From the NCBI RefSeq assembly GCF_900114385.1, contig NZ_FOSW01000004.1, positions 356,152 through 420,151 of the forward strand: a DNA stretch of 64,000 nt, written 5' to 3'. The position numbers and the translations under genes were made by a program. The DNA is from Geodermatophilus ruber (GTDB taxonomy: Bacteria; Actinomycetota; Actinomycetes; Mycobacteriales; Geodermatophilaceae). Shown piece after piece: positions 33,252 to 41,823 of this stretch. The notes beneath the pieces were generated by a model. It worked only from the letters and a program-made list of their open reading frames with translations. It ran no database searches and was not told the DNA's origin. Every line of letters begins with the position of its first letter. The first letter of the stretch is position 1.

Positions 33252-34217
33252 TCAAGCCGCCCGGATGGCGCCGGCTGCCAGCTGCTCGCGGTACCAGCGG
33301 TAGGTGTCGGTCAGCCCCTCGCGGAGGCCGATCTGCGGCTCCCACCCCAGGGCCTTGATACGGCTGACGTCCAGCAGCTTGCGCGGGGTGCCGTCGGGCT
33401 TCGTGGTGTCGAACTCCAGCACGCCCTCGAAGCCGATGACCTCCGCGACCAACTCGGCGATCTCTCGGATAGAGAGATCCTCCCCGACGCCGATGTTGAT
33501 CGGCTCGGGCTCGTCGTAGTGCTCGAGCAGGTGCACGCAGGCGCGCGCGAGGTCGTCGACGTGCAGGAACTCCCGGCGCGGCGTGCCGGTGCCCCACACG
33601 GTCACCGAGGGTGCCCCGGAGCGGGCCGCCTCGTCGAAGCGGCGGATCAGGCCGGGCAGCACGTGCGAGCCGGTCGGGTGGAAGTTGTCCCCGGGCCCGT
33701 ACAGGTTCGTGGGCATCGCGGAGATGTAGTGCAGCCCGTACTGGCGGCGGAGCGCCTGCACCTGGAGCACGCCCGCGATCTTCGCGATCGCGTAGGCGTC
33801 GTTGGTCGGCTCCAGCGGGCCCGTGAGCAGCGAGTCCTCACGGATCGGCTGGGCAGCGAACTTGGGGTAGATGCAGCTGGACCCGAGGAAGAGCAGCTTC
33901 GTCGCCCCGTGCCGCGCAGCCGCGTCCATCACGTTGACCTGGATGCGCAGGTTGTCGGAGAGGAAGTCGGCCGGGTAGGTGCTGTTGGCCAGGATGCCGC
34001 CCACCTTGGCGGCAGCCACGACCACCGTGGCCGGCCGCTGCTCGGCGAAGAACTGTTCCACAGCGACGGGGTCTCGCAGATCCAGTTCGGACGACGTCCG
34101 CGTCACCAGATCGGTGAAGCCGAGGCGCTGCAGATGCCTGAGGATGGCGCCGCCTACCAGGCCACGATGGCCGGCGACGTAGGTGCGAGACCCCCGGTCG
34201 AGCGTTGTCAAGCTCAC
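33252..34217 (-). CDS. fcl: GDP-L-fucose synthase
   Basis: 321 residues. Epimerises and reduces GDP-4-keto-6-deoxymannose to GDP-L-fucose with NADPH. Rossmann motif [13 protein letters not shown], then [12 protein letters not shown] and AYAIAK with the Tyr and Lys of the SDR catalytic triad, followed by [14 protein letters not shown] and [17 protein letters not shown] 34217 starts just before the Rossmann strand with GGGGAG upstream. Divergent from gmd, whose product is its substrate, across an 86-base promoter region. GDP-mannose itself must come from genes outside the window. Confidence 0.94.
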   Translation of the reverse strand: MSLTTLDRGSRTYVAGHRGLVGGAILRHLQRLGFTDLVTRTSSELDLRDPVAVEQFFAEQRPATVVVAAAKVGGILANSTYPADFLSDNLRIQVNVMDAAARHGATKLLFLGSSCIYPKFAAQPIREDSLLTGPLEPTNDAYAIAKIAGVLQVQALRRQYGLHYISAMPTNLYGPGDNFHPTGSHVLPGLIRRFDEAARSGAPSVTVWGTGTPRREFLHVDDLARACVHLLEHYDEPEPINIGVGEDLSIREIAELVAEVIGFEGVLEFDTTKPDGTPRKLLDVSRIKALGWEPQIGLREGLTDTYRWYREQLAAGAIRAA

Positions 34218-34303
34218 AGTCGATTCTCCCCGTGTTCGTTGGCGCCTTAGGCTACGGCGCGACGATCCGGAACCGTCGGGTCGCATGGACACGGGGGCAC
34301 TGC
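34218..34303. promoter_or_regulatory. Shared divergent promoter region of fcl and gmd
   Basis: TAGGCTA at 34248-34254 reads as a -10-like TAGGCT rightward and TAGCCT leftward, so both genes could start from overlapping elements. It is framed by GCGCC (34242-34246) and GGCGC (34256-34260), a symmetric arrangement that could bind one regulator and switch both genes together. Functional meaning is inference. Confidence 0.45.
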
Positions 34304-35317
34304 ATGGCCAAGTCGGCATTGATCACGGGCATCACCGGACAGGACGGCTCCTACCTCGCCGAGCTCTTGCTCAACAAGGGCTACGAGGTGCACGGGATCG
34401 TCCGGCGATCGTCGTCGTTCAACACCGAGCGCCTCGACGACATCTACCAGGACCCGCACGATGCCAACCGACGCCTCTTCCTGCACTTCGGTGACCTGAA
34501 CGACGGCGTCACGTTGATCAACCTCCTGCGTGACATCAATCCCGACGAGGTCTACAACCTGGGCGCGCAGTCGCACGTGCGGGTGTCGTTCGACCAGCCG
34601 GTCTTTACGGGTGACGTGACCGGACTGGCGGCGATGCGCCTGCTCGAGGCCGTTCGGGCCGCCCGCGTGCGGACGAAGATCTACCAGGCGTCGTCATCCG
34701 AGATGTTCGGCGCGACCCCTCCCCCACAGAACGAACGGACTCCGTTCTACCCCCGCAGCCCCTACGGCGCGGCGAAGGTCTACGCGTATTGGGCCACCCG
34801 CAACTACCGGGAGGCCTACGACCTGTTCGCGGTCAACGGCATCTTGTTCAACCACGAGTCCCCCCGCCGCGGTGCCACGTTCGTGACCCGCAAGGTGACC
34901 AGGGCCGTGGCACGTATCCGAGCCGGCCTGCAGGACAAGCTCTACATGGGAAACCTCGATGCGGTGCGCGACTGGGGCTACGCGCCGGAGTACGTCGAGG
35001 GCATGTGGCGCATGCTGCAGGCGCCGCAGCCTGACGACTACGTGCTGGCGACGAACACGGCCTACTCGGTCAAGGATTTCGTGCGCTTGGCGTTCGAGCA
35101 CGTCGGCCTAGAATGGGAGAAATACGTCGAGTACGACGCCCGCTACAAGCGCCCTACCGAGGTCGATGCCCTTATCGGCGATTACAGCAAGGCCAACTCT
35201 GAACTGGGATGGGAACCGAAGGTCCTTACCCCCGACCTTGTAAGAATCATGGTGGACGCCGACATCCAACTCCTCGAGGATGAACGGACAGGTCGCCGAG
35301 TGCGCCTCGACCGGTAG
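34304..35317 (+). CDS. gmd: GDP-mannose 4,6-dehydratase
   Basis: 337 residues. Makes GDP-4-keto-6-deoxy-D-mannose from GDP-mannose. Contains the NADP-binding [37 protein letters not shown], and PYGAAK with the catalytic Tyr and Lys, then [16 protein letters not shown] and [14 protein letters not shown]. All are diagnostic. ATG 34304 has GGGGG nearby. The 3' end becomes poorer in GC, and the genes that follow are poorer still, so gmd marks the left edge of the low-GC cassette. Confidence 0.95.
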   Translation: MAKSALITGITGQDGSYLAELLLNKGYEVHGIVRRSSSFNTERLDDIYQDPHDANRRLFLHFGDLNDGVTLINLLRDINPDEVYNLGAQSHVRVSFDQPVFTGDVTGLAAMRLLEAVRAARVRTKIYQASSSEMFGATPPPQNERTPFYPRSPYGAAKVYAYWATRNYREAYDLFAVNGILFNHESPRRGATFVTRKVTRAVARIRAGLQDKLYMGNLDAVRDWGYAPEYVEGMWRMLQAPQPDDYVLATNTAYSVKDFVRLAFEHVGLEWEKYVEYDARYKRPTEVDALIGDYSKANSELGWEPKVLTPDLVRIMVDADIQLLEDERTGRRVRLDR

Positions 35318-35374
35318 CGCCTTGCACTCTCCACGACCGCAGCTTGGCTGACCCATCTGAGAACAAGGATACCA

Positions 35375-36178
35375 ATGCCGCCCAGGGCAACCACGGATAA
35401 CCGCGCAAGCGCACCCTTGCGAAACCCGTCGATCGGGCAATTTGACGGTGTGCCGATCCGACTCCTCGCCCTAGAACCAGCGGCGACGGAGGTGCTAAGC
35501 CTATGCCGTCAGGACAACCCTGGATCAGTCCGCCTTGTCAATGCCTATTCACTGGCGCTCGCCAGTAAAGATGCCAAGTACCGAGGCGTCCTCTCCGGTC
35601 GCGGAATGAGTCTCGCCGACGGCCGACCCTTGGCGTCCTACCTCCGACGCAAGTATCAGTTGGATCGACTGCCACATTCGCCAGGTCCGTCACTGTTCGA
35701 AGAGACTATCCGCTGCGGCGCTCCGCTCGGCATACGCCACTACTTACTCGGCAGCACCGACGATGTCCTACACAAGCTTACCTCCAACCTTCAGCGACGC
35801 TACCCGGAAGCGACGATCGTGGCAGCCGAGTCGCCACCTTTTCATCCTCTCGAAACAGCTGAAAAGGCGGCCCTTGCGAAGCGCATCACTGACTTAAGAG
35901 CGGATATTGTATGGGTCGCACTCGGCACCCCTAAGCAAGATTTCTTCTCGACTTGGCTGGCCGAGAGGACCGGCACTCTTTGTGTCGCAGTAGGAGCGGC
36001 ATTTTCTTTCAGCGCCGGCACGATCCCAACTGCACCCCCTCTGCTTCGTCGACTACATCTCGAATGGGCATTTCGCCTTGCCTCGGAGCCACGCAGGCTC
36101 TGGCGGCGGTACGCCATAGGGAATGCGCGCTTTCTGGTTCGACTTTTCCGCGACGCTTGGGTCGATCCCGTACGATGA
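35375..36178 (+). CDS. WecG/TagA/CpsF family glycosyltransferase (GT26)
   Basis: 267 residues. Transfers a sugar, often ManNAcA or ManNAc-type, to a lipid-linked acceptor. Family landmarks: VNAYSLALASKDAKYRGVL, SLADGRPLASYL with the catalytic Asp, HYLLGSTDDVLHKL, and IVWVALGTPKQDFF. C-terminal basic helices (RRLWRRYAIGN) attach such enzymes to the membrane. Probably adds the second sugar of cluster B's repeat. It contains TTA codons (in HYLLG and in DLRA). ATG 35375 is 57 bases after gmd. The next gene overlaps its stop as ATGA. Confidence 0.88.
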   Translation: MPPRATTDNRASAPLRNPSIGQFDGVPIRLLALEPAATEVLSLCRQDNPGSVRLVNAYSLALASKDAKYRGVLSGRGMSLADGRPLASYLRRKYQLDRLPHSPGPSLFEETIRCGAPLGIRHYLLGSTDDVLHKLTSNLQRRYPEATIVAAESPPFHPLETAEKAALAKRITDLRADIVWVALGTPKQDFFSTWLAERTGTLCVAVGAAFSFSAGTIPTAPPLLRRLHLEWAFRLASEPRRLWRRYAIGNARFLVRLFRDAWVDPVR

Positions 36179-37383
36179 AGCGACTTCTGGGTCACCGGCC
36201 CAGGAGATTGGCCGCCATCCTGGACCAATTGATGTACGCGGCGGTCAACTTCGTCGTCACTCTCGCAGTGGCACACCAAGCGGGCGTCGATGGCCTCGGG
36301 CGCTTCACCCTGCCTTTCGCCCTTTTGCTTGCCGCGCAAGGAATCCACCGGGCTGCTTTGGTCGACCCACTGATGGCCTCCGATCTTCCTCCACAGAGAG
36401 TCACACTTCTAACCAGTTGGCTCTCTTCGCTGCTCGGTGGATCAATTTGCCTTGCTGTTTCATATGGCATGGAAGAAAGCTATCTCGCGGTAGTAGCTGT
36501 CGTACTAGTCTTCTGGCTCCCACTCGACTTGGTCCGCCATCTCCTCATCAAGACCGGGCGATCGCCCAGCGCTTGCATCCTAAGCGCCACAACGCTCGCC
36601 TCTACTGCCACTGCATTCCTAATTGCGCCGTCCGACTCAGGGACATTGGCACTTCTCCCGTGGCTGGCCGGAGTCGCTGTGGCATGCATCATTGGACATA
36701 TCCGCGTTCGCCACTCCTGGGAGACAGGCCGAACGCTCGGCGACATATCTAACGGGATCATCTTCGGATCCGTGGGCGACGCTCTGCTTTACCAGGCCGC
36801 ATGGGGAGTACCCATCAATGCCATTCTCTCCATACTCGACACGGCGGTTGCCGGGGAGTACCGGGCGGCAGTGACGTTTGCGAGCCCCGCCTACGTGCTA
36901 ATCGCAGCAGTCCAGACTTTGGCATATGGACGCTTGCTTCGCGCTCCAGAACCACGGCGAGCGGCATGTCGTCTAGCCGCCTACTCCTCTATCGTGTCGG
37001 CGGCATACGCAGCCGCGGTCGTAGTAGCGTCCAGACCACTAAGCGAGCTCGTCTTCGGCAACCCCTCCTTTATCGATCCGCTAATCCTCCTCCTGACATT
37101 GTCTCAGGCGCCATTCATTGCCGCTTCAACACTCGGCGCAGTACTAATAAAGGTGCAACGGAGGTCAAGTCGACTCTTCGCTGCCCGAATTACTGCAACA
37201 GGGGCACTCGTGGCAGGCTTTATCGCGGCCATAATCATGCGCAGTGAATCTCTGGCAATCGCGGCACTCCTTCTGGGCGTCGCCCTTCAAGCGCTGCTTG
37301 TATGGAGTTTCAGTAGAAGTCGACGGCGTTCCGACAAGGACAGAGCTCGTATCCATACCGCCAGAAATACAACTGGTGTGTAA
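36175..37383 (+). CDS. Polysaccharide flippase (Wzx, cluster B)
   Basis: 402 residues, 11-12 membrane helices, MOP superfamily. N-terminal LMYAAVNFVVTLAVAHQAG and GRFTLPFALLLAAQG are typical of the start of this family; ASPAYVLIAAVQTLAYGRLL and LTLSQAPFIAASTLG follow later. The flippase is shorter and more diverged than the two high-GC copies at 10220 and 52566. ATG 36175 overlaps the previous stop (ATGA). GC is low, as in its neighbours. It should move the cassette-encoded repeat unit across the membrane. Confidence 0.8.
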   Translation: MKRLLGHRPRRLAAILDQLMYAAVNFVVTLAVAHQAGVDGLGRFTLPFALLLAAQGIHRAALVDPLMASDLPPQRVTLLTSWLSSLLGGSICLAVSYGMEESYLAVVAVVLVFWLPLDLVRHLLIKTGRSPSACILSATTLASTATAFLIAPSDSGTLALLPWLAGVAVACIIGHIRVRHSWETGRTLGDISNGIIFGSVGDALLYQAAWGVPINAILSILDTAVAGEYRAAVTFASPAYVLIAAVQTLAYGRLLRAPEPRRAACRLAAYSSIVSAAYAAAVVVASRPLSELVFGNPSFIDPLILLLTLSQAPFIAASTLGAVLIKVQRRSSRLFAARITATGALVAGFIAAIIMRSESLAIAALLLGVALQALLVWSFSRSRRRSDKDRARIHTARNTTGV

Positions 37384-38682
37384 GTGGACGCGCCCACACT
37401 CTGGTTGATTCTCGTAGGACTCGCCATCGCCTTCGTGGCGCTGTCCGCGTCCCAGCGGCCGCCCCTCGCCAACGCGGTATTTCTCGCCGGATTCATCTAC
37501 GTGCTCGGCTTGCCCCAGAGCGCTGTAGCGCCGCTGTCCCTCGCGTCCATCCCCGCCGTGAGCATCGGAGCCCTTGCCCTGCTCGTCATCTTGGGCTGGC
37601 TAGGTCAATCTCACTCAAGCTCCCGGAAGGACGATCGCGAAGCCCCCACCAACGCGCCAAATCCACGAGGCGGCCTCACAGGTCGCTTAATGGTAATTGC
37701 CGGCATATGGGGCGCCGCGACACTCATTTTTGGCGACGCGTCGTCGAGTCAGTGGGTTGTCTATCTGCGCTATATCGCGCCCTTCGCTCTTATCTTCGTA
37801 ATGCCCCCGAAGTACTGCCGTCACCTGCTTGCCGCGACTGCGGCTGGCGTAGTAGTCATCACCCTAATCGGGGTCATACAACAGGATCGCATATCGACCC
37901 TTTCGGGCGTCTCCCAACTAAGTGCCGGTATCCAACCCAACATTTTCGCATTGTGTGCAAGTGTGGCTGCTCTCGTTCTGCTCGACATCTATTTCAGATG
38001 GCAGGCCGGCACTCCTCGCGTCCTGGCGCTAGTCGGGGCAGCCATCGCGCTTTATGCCGTTGTCGCAGCCGTAAGTCGGACCGGACTTCTCGCACTTAGC
38101 ATCACTGGAGTGATGCTAATCGTAAAGCATCGCTTCGATTCCTCCTGGCCCCGGGTGCTCATGACCGCCACCGTCGCAGCCGGGGTGACTCTTGCCTTCT
38201 TGGGCATTTTCGTCCCCGCATTTCGCGAGTGGTTTGTTCGAGGGGATTCCGAAAGCCTCTCTAGCTTGACCGGCCGCACCCACATTTGGCAGGTGCTCAT
38301 TGAGGCCTCCCTGGACCGTCCGCTAGTGGGATATGGTTTCGGCGCTCTCTACAACGAGGCGTTTACCGGCGGTTCGCTGCTAAGGGAGATTCCCGGGACG
38401 AATGCGCACAATATGCTTTTACAGGCCTGCGTAGAGACAGGCGTCATCGGGTTGGCCCTTATAGTATCGGTGATCTTCGTAGCTGGGCGCTCACTGGCGA
38501 AGCGTGCCCGAGGCCCTCTCGCCTTTACGCTGCTGTTGCTGTTATGCCTCAACGGCTTGGGTAGCGCGGGCATCGCCACCGTCGGCATCGCAGCCTGGTT
38601 GCTTGCAATGCTAGTTTACGTGGCCCGCAGCACTAGTCACCCATACCGTGCGCATGTAGTCGAAGAGTGGAAGGCTCGATGA
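37384..38682 (+). CDS. O-antigen-ligase-type polymerase (Wzy, cluster B)
   Basis: 432 residues, 10-12 membrane helices. GTG 37384 follows directly on the flippase stop TAA 37381-37383. The Wzy_C loop is visible: AVSRTGLLALSITGV, LTGRTHIWQVLIEASLDRPLVGYGFG, NAHNMLLQACVETGVIG. Polymerises the cluster B repeat. Several TTA codons are present, for example in GRLM, MLLQ and LLLC. Its closest partner in the cluster is the flippase, and the chain-length protein is the BY-kinase at 31769. Confidence 0.85.
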   Translation: MDAPTLWLILVGLAIAFVALSASQRPPLANAVFLAGFIYVLGLPQSAVAPLSLASIPAVSIGALALLVILGWLGQSHSSSRKDDREAPTNAPNPRGGLTGRLMVIAGIWGAATLIFGDASSSQWVVYLRYIAPFALIFVMPPKYCRHLLAATAAGVVVITLIGVIQQDRISTLSGVSQLSAGIQPNIFALCASVAALVLLDIYFRWQAGTPRVLALVGAAIALYAVVAAVSRTGLLALSITGVMLIVKHRFDSSWPRVLMTATVAAGVTLAFLGIFVPAFREWFVRGDSESLSSLTGRTHIWQVLIEASLDRPLVGYGFGALYNEAFTGGSLLREIPGTNAHNMLLQACVETGVIGLALIVSVIFVAGRSLAKRARGPLAFTLLLLLCLNGLGSAGIATVGIAAWLLAMLVYVARSTSHPYRAHVVEEWKAR

Positions 38683-39893
38683 GCATTAAGCACGAACGAA
38701 TTTTGGTCGTGGCGTTCACCGTTCGGCCCGAGGAAGGCAGCGAAGGCGGGGTCGGCTGGATCTGGCTCAACACGATCGCCTCCTTCGCCGAAGAACGAGG
38801 CATGGCGATAGATCTTGTGTTTGACGCCAGAGACAGTCGTTATGTGGTCGGACGACTTCAATCGCGGCCCGGAATTCACCTGCATCCCGTGCCCATGCCG
38901 CGTGTGGCCGAGCGGCTGGCTCGTGGACGGCGAACGCGCCTGAGCTATCTCGCCTGGTGGAGTAGGGCTTACCGTGCCACCAAATCGCTTGATCGGCAAT
39001 ACTCGTATGCGGCGGCTCATCAAGTCAACTTCGCGACTGCGACAATGCCTAGCGTCCTCGGGGCAACCACCGCGCCTGTCCGGGTGTGGGGGCCGGTGAC
39101 GCTTCCGATCCTGCCTCGCGCGAAATTGTCAACCCGCTCCATACCTAGATCCTGGACTTCGTGGGGCGAAACCATTAGGGCATGGAGCGCCAGACTTCTC
39201 GCTTTCACTTGGCCCCACCTAGCAAAGTCCGCCACCCTTGTCCTCGCCCAAAATCCGCGGACGGCCGAGCTGATCGACAATTGGTCGCAAATCCCGGCGG
39301 TAGTCTGGCCGAATCTCGTTCTGGATTGGGGCACGGGACAGGCTGGAGATGGGCAGACTCGAGATGCGCGACTGATACTGTGCGCCGGAAGGCTCGTAGG
39401 ACTAAAGAATCAGCGGCATGCCATTTCTCTGCTCTCGTCGTCAAGCCTATCTGACTTCCGGTTAGAGATCGTCGGTGACGGGCCATTGCGGGACGAGCTT
39501 TACCGGCTGGCCCAGCAGATAGGCGTTTCCGATCGAGTGGTTTTTAGCGGATCCTTATCACGTGAAGCACTGTTGAAGCGGATGGACCGGGCTGCCGTGC
39601 TAGTCCACCCTTCGATTCGCGAAGGTCTCGGTTGGGTTGTTGGAGAAGCAACAGCGCGGGGCCTCCCGGTAGCCGTGACCGCCGGAACTGGTGCAGAGTT
39701 CGCGCTTGAGTGGTCCAACGGCCCCGGTAAAGCCTTGCCCTTAACTGGTGACACATCCAGCGATGTAGAGGTGTGGAGTTCAGCGGTCGCTGAATTAGCC
39801 GGGTCGGGCCCCTATCGTCCGTCAGAACGCTGGTCATCAGAACGTCTCCGCAGGCAACTAGCTGAATGGTATGGGTTGCACAATGCTCCGTAG
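38679..39893 (+). CDS. Glycosyltransferase family 4
   Basis: 404 residues. GT-B fold: RILVVAFTVRPEEGSEGGVGW at the start (the glycine-rich acceptor loop), LILCAGRLVGLKNQRHAISLL, LEIVGDGPLRDEL and VLVHPSIREGLGWVVGEATARGLPV with the E-x7-E motif. Works at the cytoplasmic membrane face. ATG 38679 overlaps the polymerase stop by ATGA. TTA codons occur (for example in GSLS and RLEIV), in line with the low GC of the cassette. Donor sugar unknown. Confidence 0.87.
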   Translation: MSIKHERILVVAFTVRPEEGSEGGVGWIWLNTIASFAEERGMAIDLVFDARDSRYVVGRLQSRPGIHLHPVPMPRVAERLARGRRTRLSYLAWWSRAYRATKSLDRQYSYAAAHQVNFATATMPSVLGATTAPVRVWGPVTLPILPRAKLSTRSIPRSWTSWGETIRAWSARLLAFTWPHLAKSATLVLAQNPRTAELIDNWSQIPAVVWPNLVLDWGTGQAGDGQTRDARLILCAGRLVGLKNQRHAISLLSSSSLSDFRLEIVGDGPLRDELYRLAQQIGVSDRVVFSGSLSREALLKRMDRAAVLVHPSIREGLGWVVGEATARGLPVAVTAGTGAEFALEWSNGPGKALPLTGDTSSDVEVWSSAVAELAGSGPYRPSERWSSERLRRQLAEWYGLHNAP

Positions 39894-40419
39894 GACGAGT
39901 CGTAGTTGGAAACGGTGGCTACTTCGGCGAGTCGCCGTTCGAGCAAATGTTTCCTTCTGGCCCGATCTACATATAGGTCCGGGCAGTGTCTTGTGGGCGC
40001 CTCGAAGCCTGACCATTGGACGAAGAGTTTATATTGGCAAGAATGTGACTATCCAGGTGGATGGGTCAATCGGCGATGGGGTCATTATCGCGAACGCCGT
40101 CGGCGTGGTGGGGAGATGGGATCACGACGTCGCAGATATCGGCGCTCTCATGAGCGAAGCACGATGGGTGGGTGACCATCCGGAAGACCTGTCTCGGCCG
40201 GTGACGATTGGGGACGATTGTTGGATTGGTTATGGGGCGGTTATTCTTTCTGGCGTAACGATCGGGCGGTCGACTATCGTGGCCGCCGGGTCCGTGGTTA
40301 CCAGCGACGTGCCTGAGAATGCCGTAGTGGCGGGCACCCCTGCCCGAGTTGTGAAGCAGAGATTTACGCCCGATGACTATGCTGCGCATTGGGCATCTAT
40401 TGATGCTCGGAGGGAATAA
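39871..40419 (+). CDS. Hexapeptide-repeat acyltransferase (LbH fold)
   Basis: 182 residues from ATG 39871, overlapping the previous gene by 23 bases; ATG 39883 is an alternative. Left-handed beta-helix with repeated [LIV]-G-x4 units: LHIGPGSVLWAPRSLTIGRRVYIGKNV, VTIGDDCWIGYGAVILSGV, TIGRSTIVAAGSVVTSDV. The C-terminal NAVVAGTPARVVK block is diagnostic of WbbJ/maltose-O-acetyltransferase-type enzymes. Likely O-acetylates a sugar of the cassette-encoded repeat. Its His catalytic residue is probably in GDHPE. Confidence 0.85.
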   Translation: MGCTMLRRTSRSWKRWLLRRVAVRANVSFWPDLHIGPGSVLWAPRSLTIGRRVYIGKNVTIQVDGSIGDGVIIANAVGVVGRWDHDVADIGALMSEARWVGDHPEDLSRPVTIGDDCWIGYGAVILSGVTIGRSTIVAAGSVVTSDVPENAVVAGTPARVVKQRFTPDDYAAHWASIDARRE

Positions 40420-40420
40420 A

Positions 40421-41560
40421 GTGTCTAGAGTTGCGATCATACATCCTTGGATGCCTGCCTACCGGGTCGAATTTTTTGAATCGCTCAAGGCCGACCTCGA
40501 GCGGCAAGGAATCCAGGTAGATATCATTACTGGGGCGCCACCGCCGGAATGGAAGGAGCGCGGCGACTCGGTCGTGACGGACGCAGTTCGAATCACAAGA
40601 ACTTACTCGCCAAGCATTCGGGGCAGGGCACTTCTTTTGAAGGTCTTGCCGAGAGAGGTTCTCACCTCGGGCCGATACGATTTAATTGTGGTCGAGCATG
40701 CCGTCCGGAACCTAGAAACTTACTGTTTGCTCGCCCTTCCTTGGACTCGACGCAAGGTGGCGTGGTGGGGTCACGGGAGGACTTATACCAAGCCGGAGTC
40801 GAACTATGTGACCGTCGCGAAGCGTTGGCTAGCGCGTCAGGGCGTGTGGTTTTTTGCGTACACTTCGGGGGGCGCCCGAGCAGTTGCGGCTGCCGGAGTT
40901 GCGCCGGACCGGATAACCGTTGTCAACAATACGATTGATGTCAGGAGTCTCGAGCAAGCGATAAGCAGCACAAGCCCGTCTGATCTAAGCAGACTGGCAG
41001 CTCAGCACGACCTTCGCGGCAAAACGGGACTCTTCGTGGGCGGCCTAGACGCCGACAAGCGACTGCCCTTCCTTCTTGAGGCAGCGCGTCTGATTCATGC
41101 TGAAGAGCCGGACTTTCGTTTGCTTGTTGCCGGGGACGGTTCCCAACGGAGAATTGTGCATGAGGCTGCAGAGAGTCTGCCATTCATTAGGTACGTCGGT
41201 CGAGCAACGGGACTTGACAAGGCGCTCCTGTTGGCATCTGCGCAGGTGCTGATGATGCCTGGGCGTGTAGGACTTATTGCCGTTGACAGCTTCGCTAGCC
41301 GACTTCCCATCGTGACGACAAACTGGCCGTGGCATGCGCCCGAGTTTGAGTATCTAGACGAAAGTAACTCAGTCGTACTGGATGATTCCGTTACCGCTTA
41401 TGCCGGCGGCTGTGTTCGACTACTGAACGATCCCGAGCGGCTTCTGGACCTGGGGAACGGCTGCGCTAGGAGTTCCGTCCTCTACAGCACCGAGGCGATG
41501 GTTAGGAGGTTTAGTGAGGGGATCCAGAATGCGATCATGCTCGTGCGGCCACATGGTTGA
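40421..41560 (+). CDS. Glycosyltransferase family 4
   Basis: 379 residues from GTG 40421 with CGGAGGGA upstream. VAIIHPWMPAYRVEFFESL and VEHAVRNLETYCLL in the acceptor domain; ITVVNNTIDV, GLFVGGLDADKRLPFLLEA, LLVAGDG and MMPGRVGLIAVDSFASRLPIV in the donor domain. The usual E-x7-E reads R-x7-D here, a variant I have seen described in some fucose or rhamnose-type GT4 members, but specificity is inference. Last gene of the cassette; 260 bases of gene-free sequence follow. Confidence 0.82.
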   Translation: MSRVAIIHPWMPAYRVEFFESLKADLERQGIQVDIITGAPPPEWKERGDSVVTDAVRITRTYSPSIRGRALLLKVLPREVLTSGRYDLIVVEHAVRNLETYCLLALPWTRRKVAWWGHGRTYTKPESNYVTVAKRWLARQGVWFFAYTSGGARAVAAAGVAPDRITVVNNTIDVRSLEQAISSTSPSDLSRLAAQHDLRGKTGLFVGGLDADKRLPFLLEAARLIHAEEPDFRLLVAGDGSQRRIVHEAAESLPFIRYVGRATGLDKALLLASAQVLMMPGRVGLIAVDSFASRLPIVTTNWPWHAPEFEYLDESNSVVLDDSVTAYAGGCVRLLNDPERLLDLGNGCARSSVLYSTEAMVRRFSEGIQNAIMLVRPHG

Positions 41561-41823
41561 GCGATTGCTGTTCGGCTGTGGCCCGTTGCCCCCATCGCAG
41601 GGGATAATCCGCGGCGGTCGGTAGTGAATCGCCGTGCGGCTCCGGCTCGTGCATCTCCTAACCCCGGTCGGCGAGGGGCCTCTCAAACGGGTAGGAATCT
41701 CCTTGGCGCTCCTGAAATAATGCTCGTCATGCCGGGGAAAACATCCCTTTGAGGGGAAGCTGGCGGCGGCGGTTTAGCACCAGGAGGATCGCATGCGTAA
41801 TGGCGCGAGCATCCGCTTGCTGG
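41561..41823. other. Right edge of cassette with a severed ribosome site and 12-codon frame
   Basis: No full gene fits here. At 41781-41795 an ideal ribosome site (AGGAGG) precedes ATG 41793, but the frame ends after 12 codons (TGA 41829-41831) inside the end of the PP2C gene. It looks like the front of a gene cut off by recombination at the island border. GC recovers across this stretch. Confidence 0.4.

Larger units (their letters stand above)
35318..41823. other. Low-GC polysaccharide cassette (putative acquired island)
   Basis: Six genes for repeat-unit synthesis (35375-41560) and their flanks have clearly lower GC than the rest: 34 of 60 bases in 36121-36180 and 30 of 60 in 40201-40260, against 45 of 60 in 50041-50100. 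TTA codons, very rare elsewhere here, occur repeatedly. Contents: WecG/TagA transferase, flippase, polymerase, GT4, acetyltransferase, GT4, tightly overlapping and all rightward. No integrase, IS or flanking repeat was seen. The pattern fits a serotype-style cassette exchanged by homologous recombination between gmd and the PP2C gene. Confidence 0.75.

Noticed and set aside
29495..33358. Very long rightward open frame (1287 codons)
   Set aside because: It is the complement of the sugar transferase, BY-kinase and phosphatase genes; the translation is low-complexity (Gly, Arg, Asp, Val, His) with no domain, while the minus strand has complete family motifs.
35318..41823. Integrative element with integrase or attachment sites
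   Set aside because: No integrase, transposase, tRNA or matching flanking repeats were found at either edge; homologous recombination explains the cassette without them.
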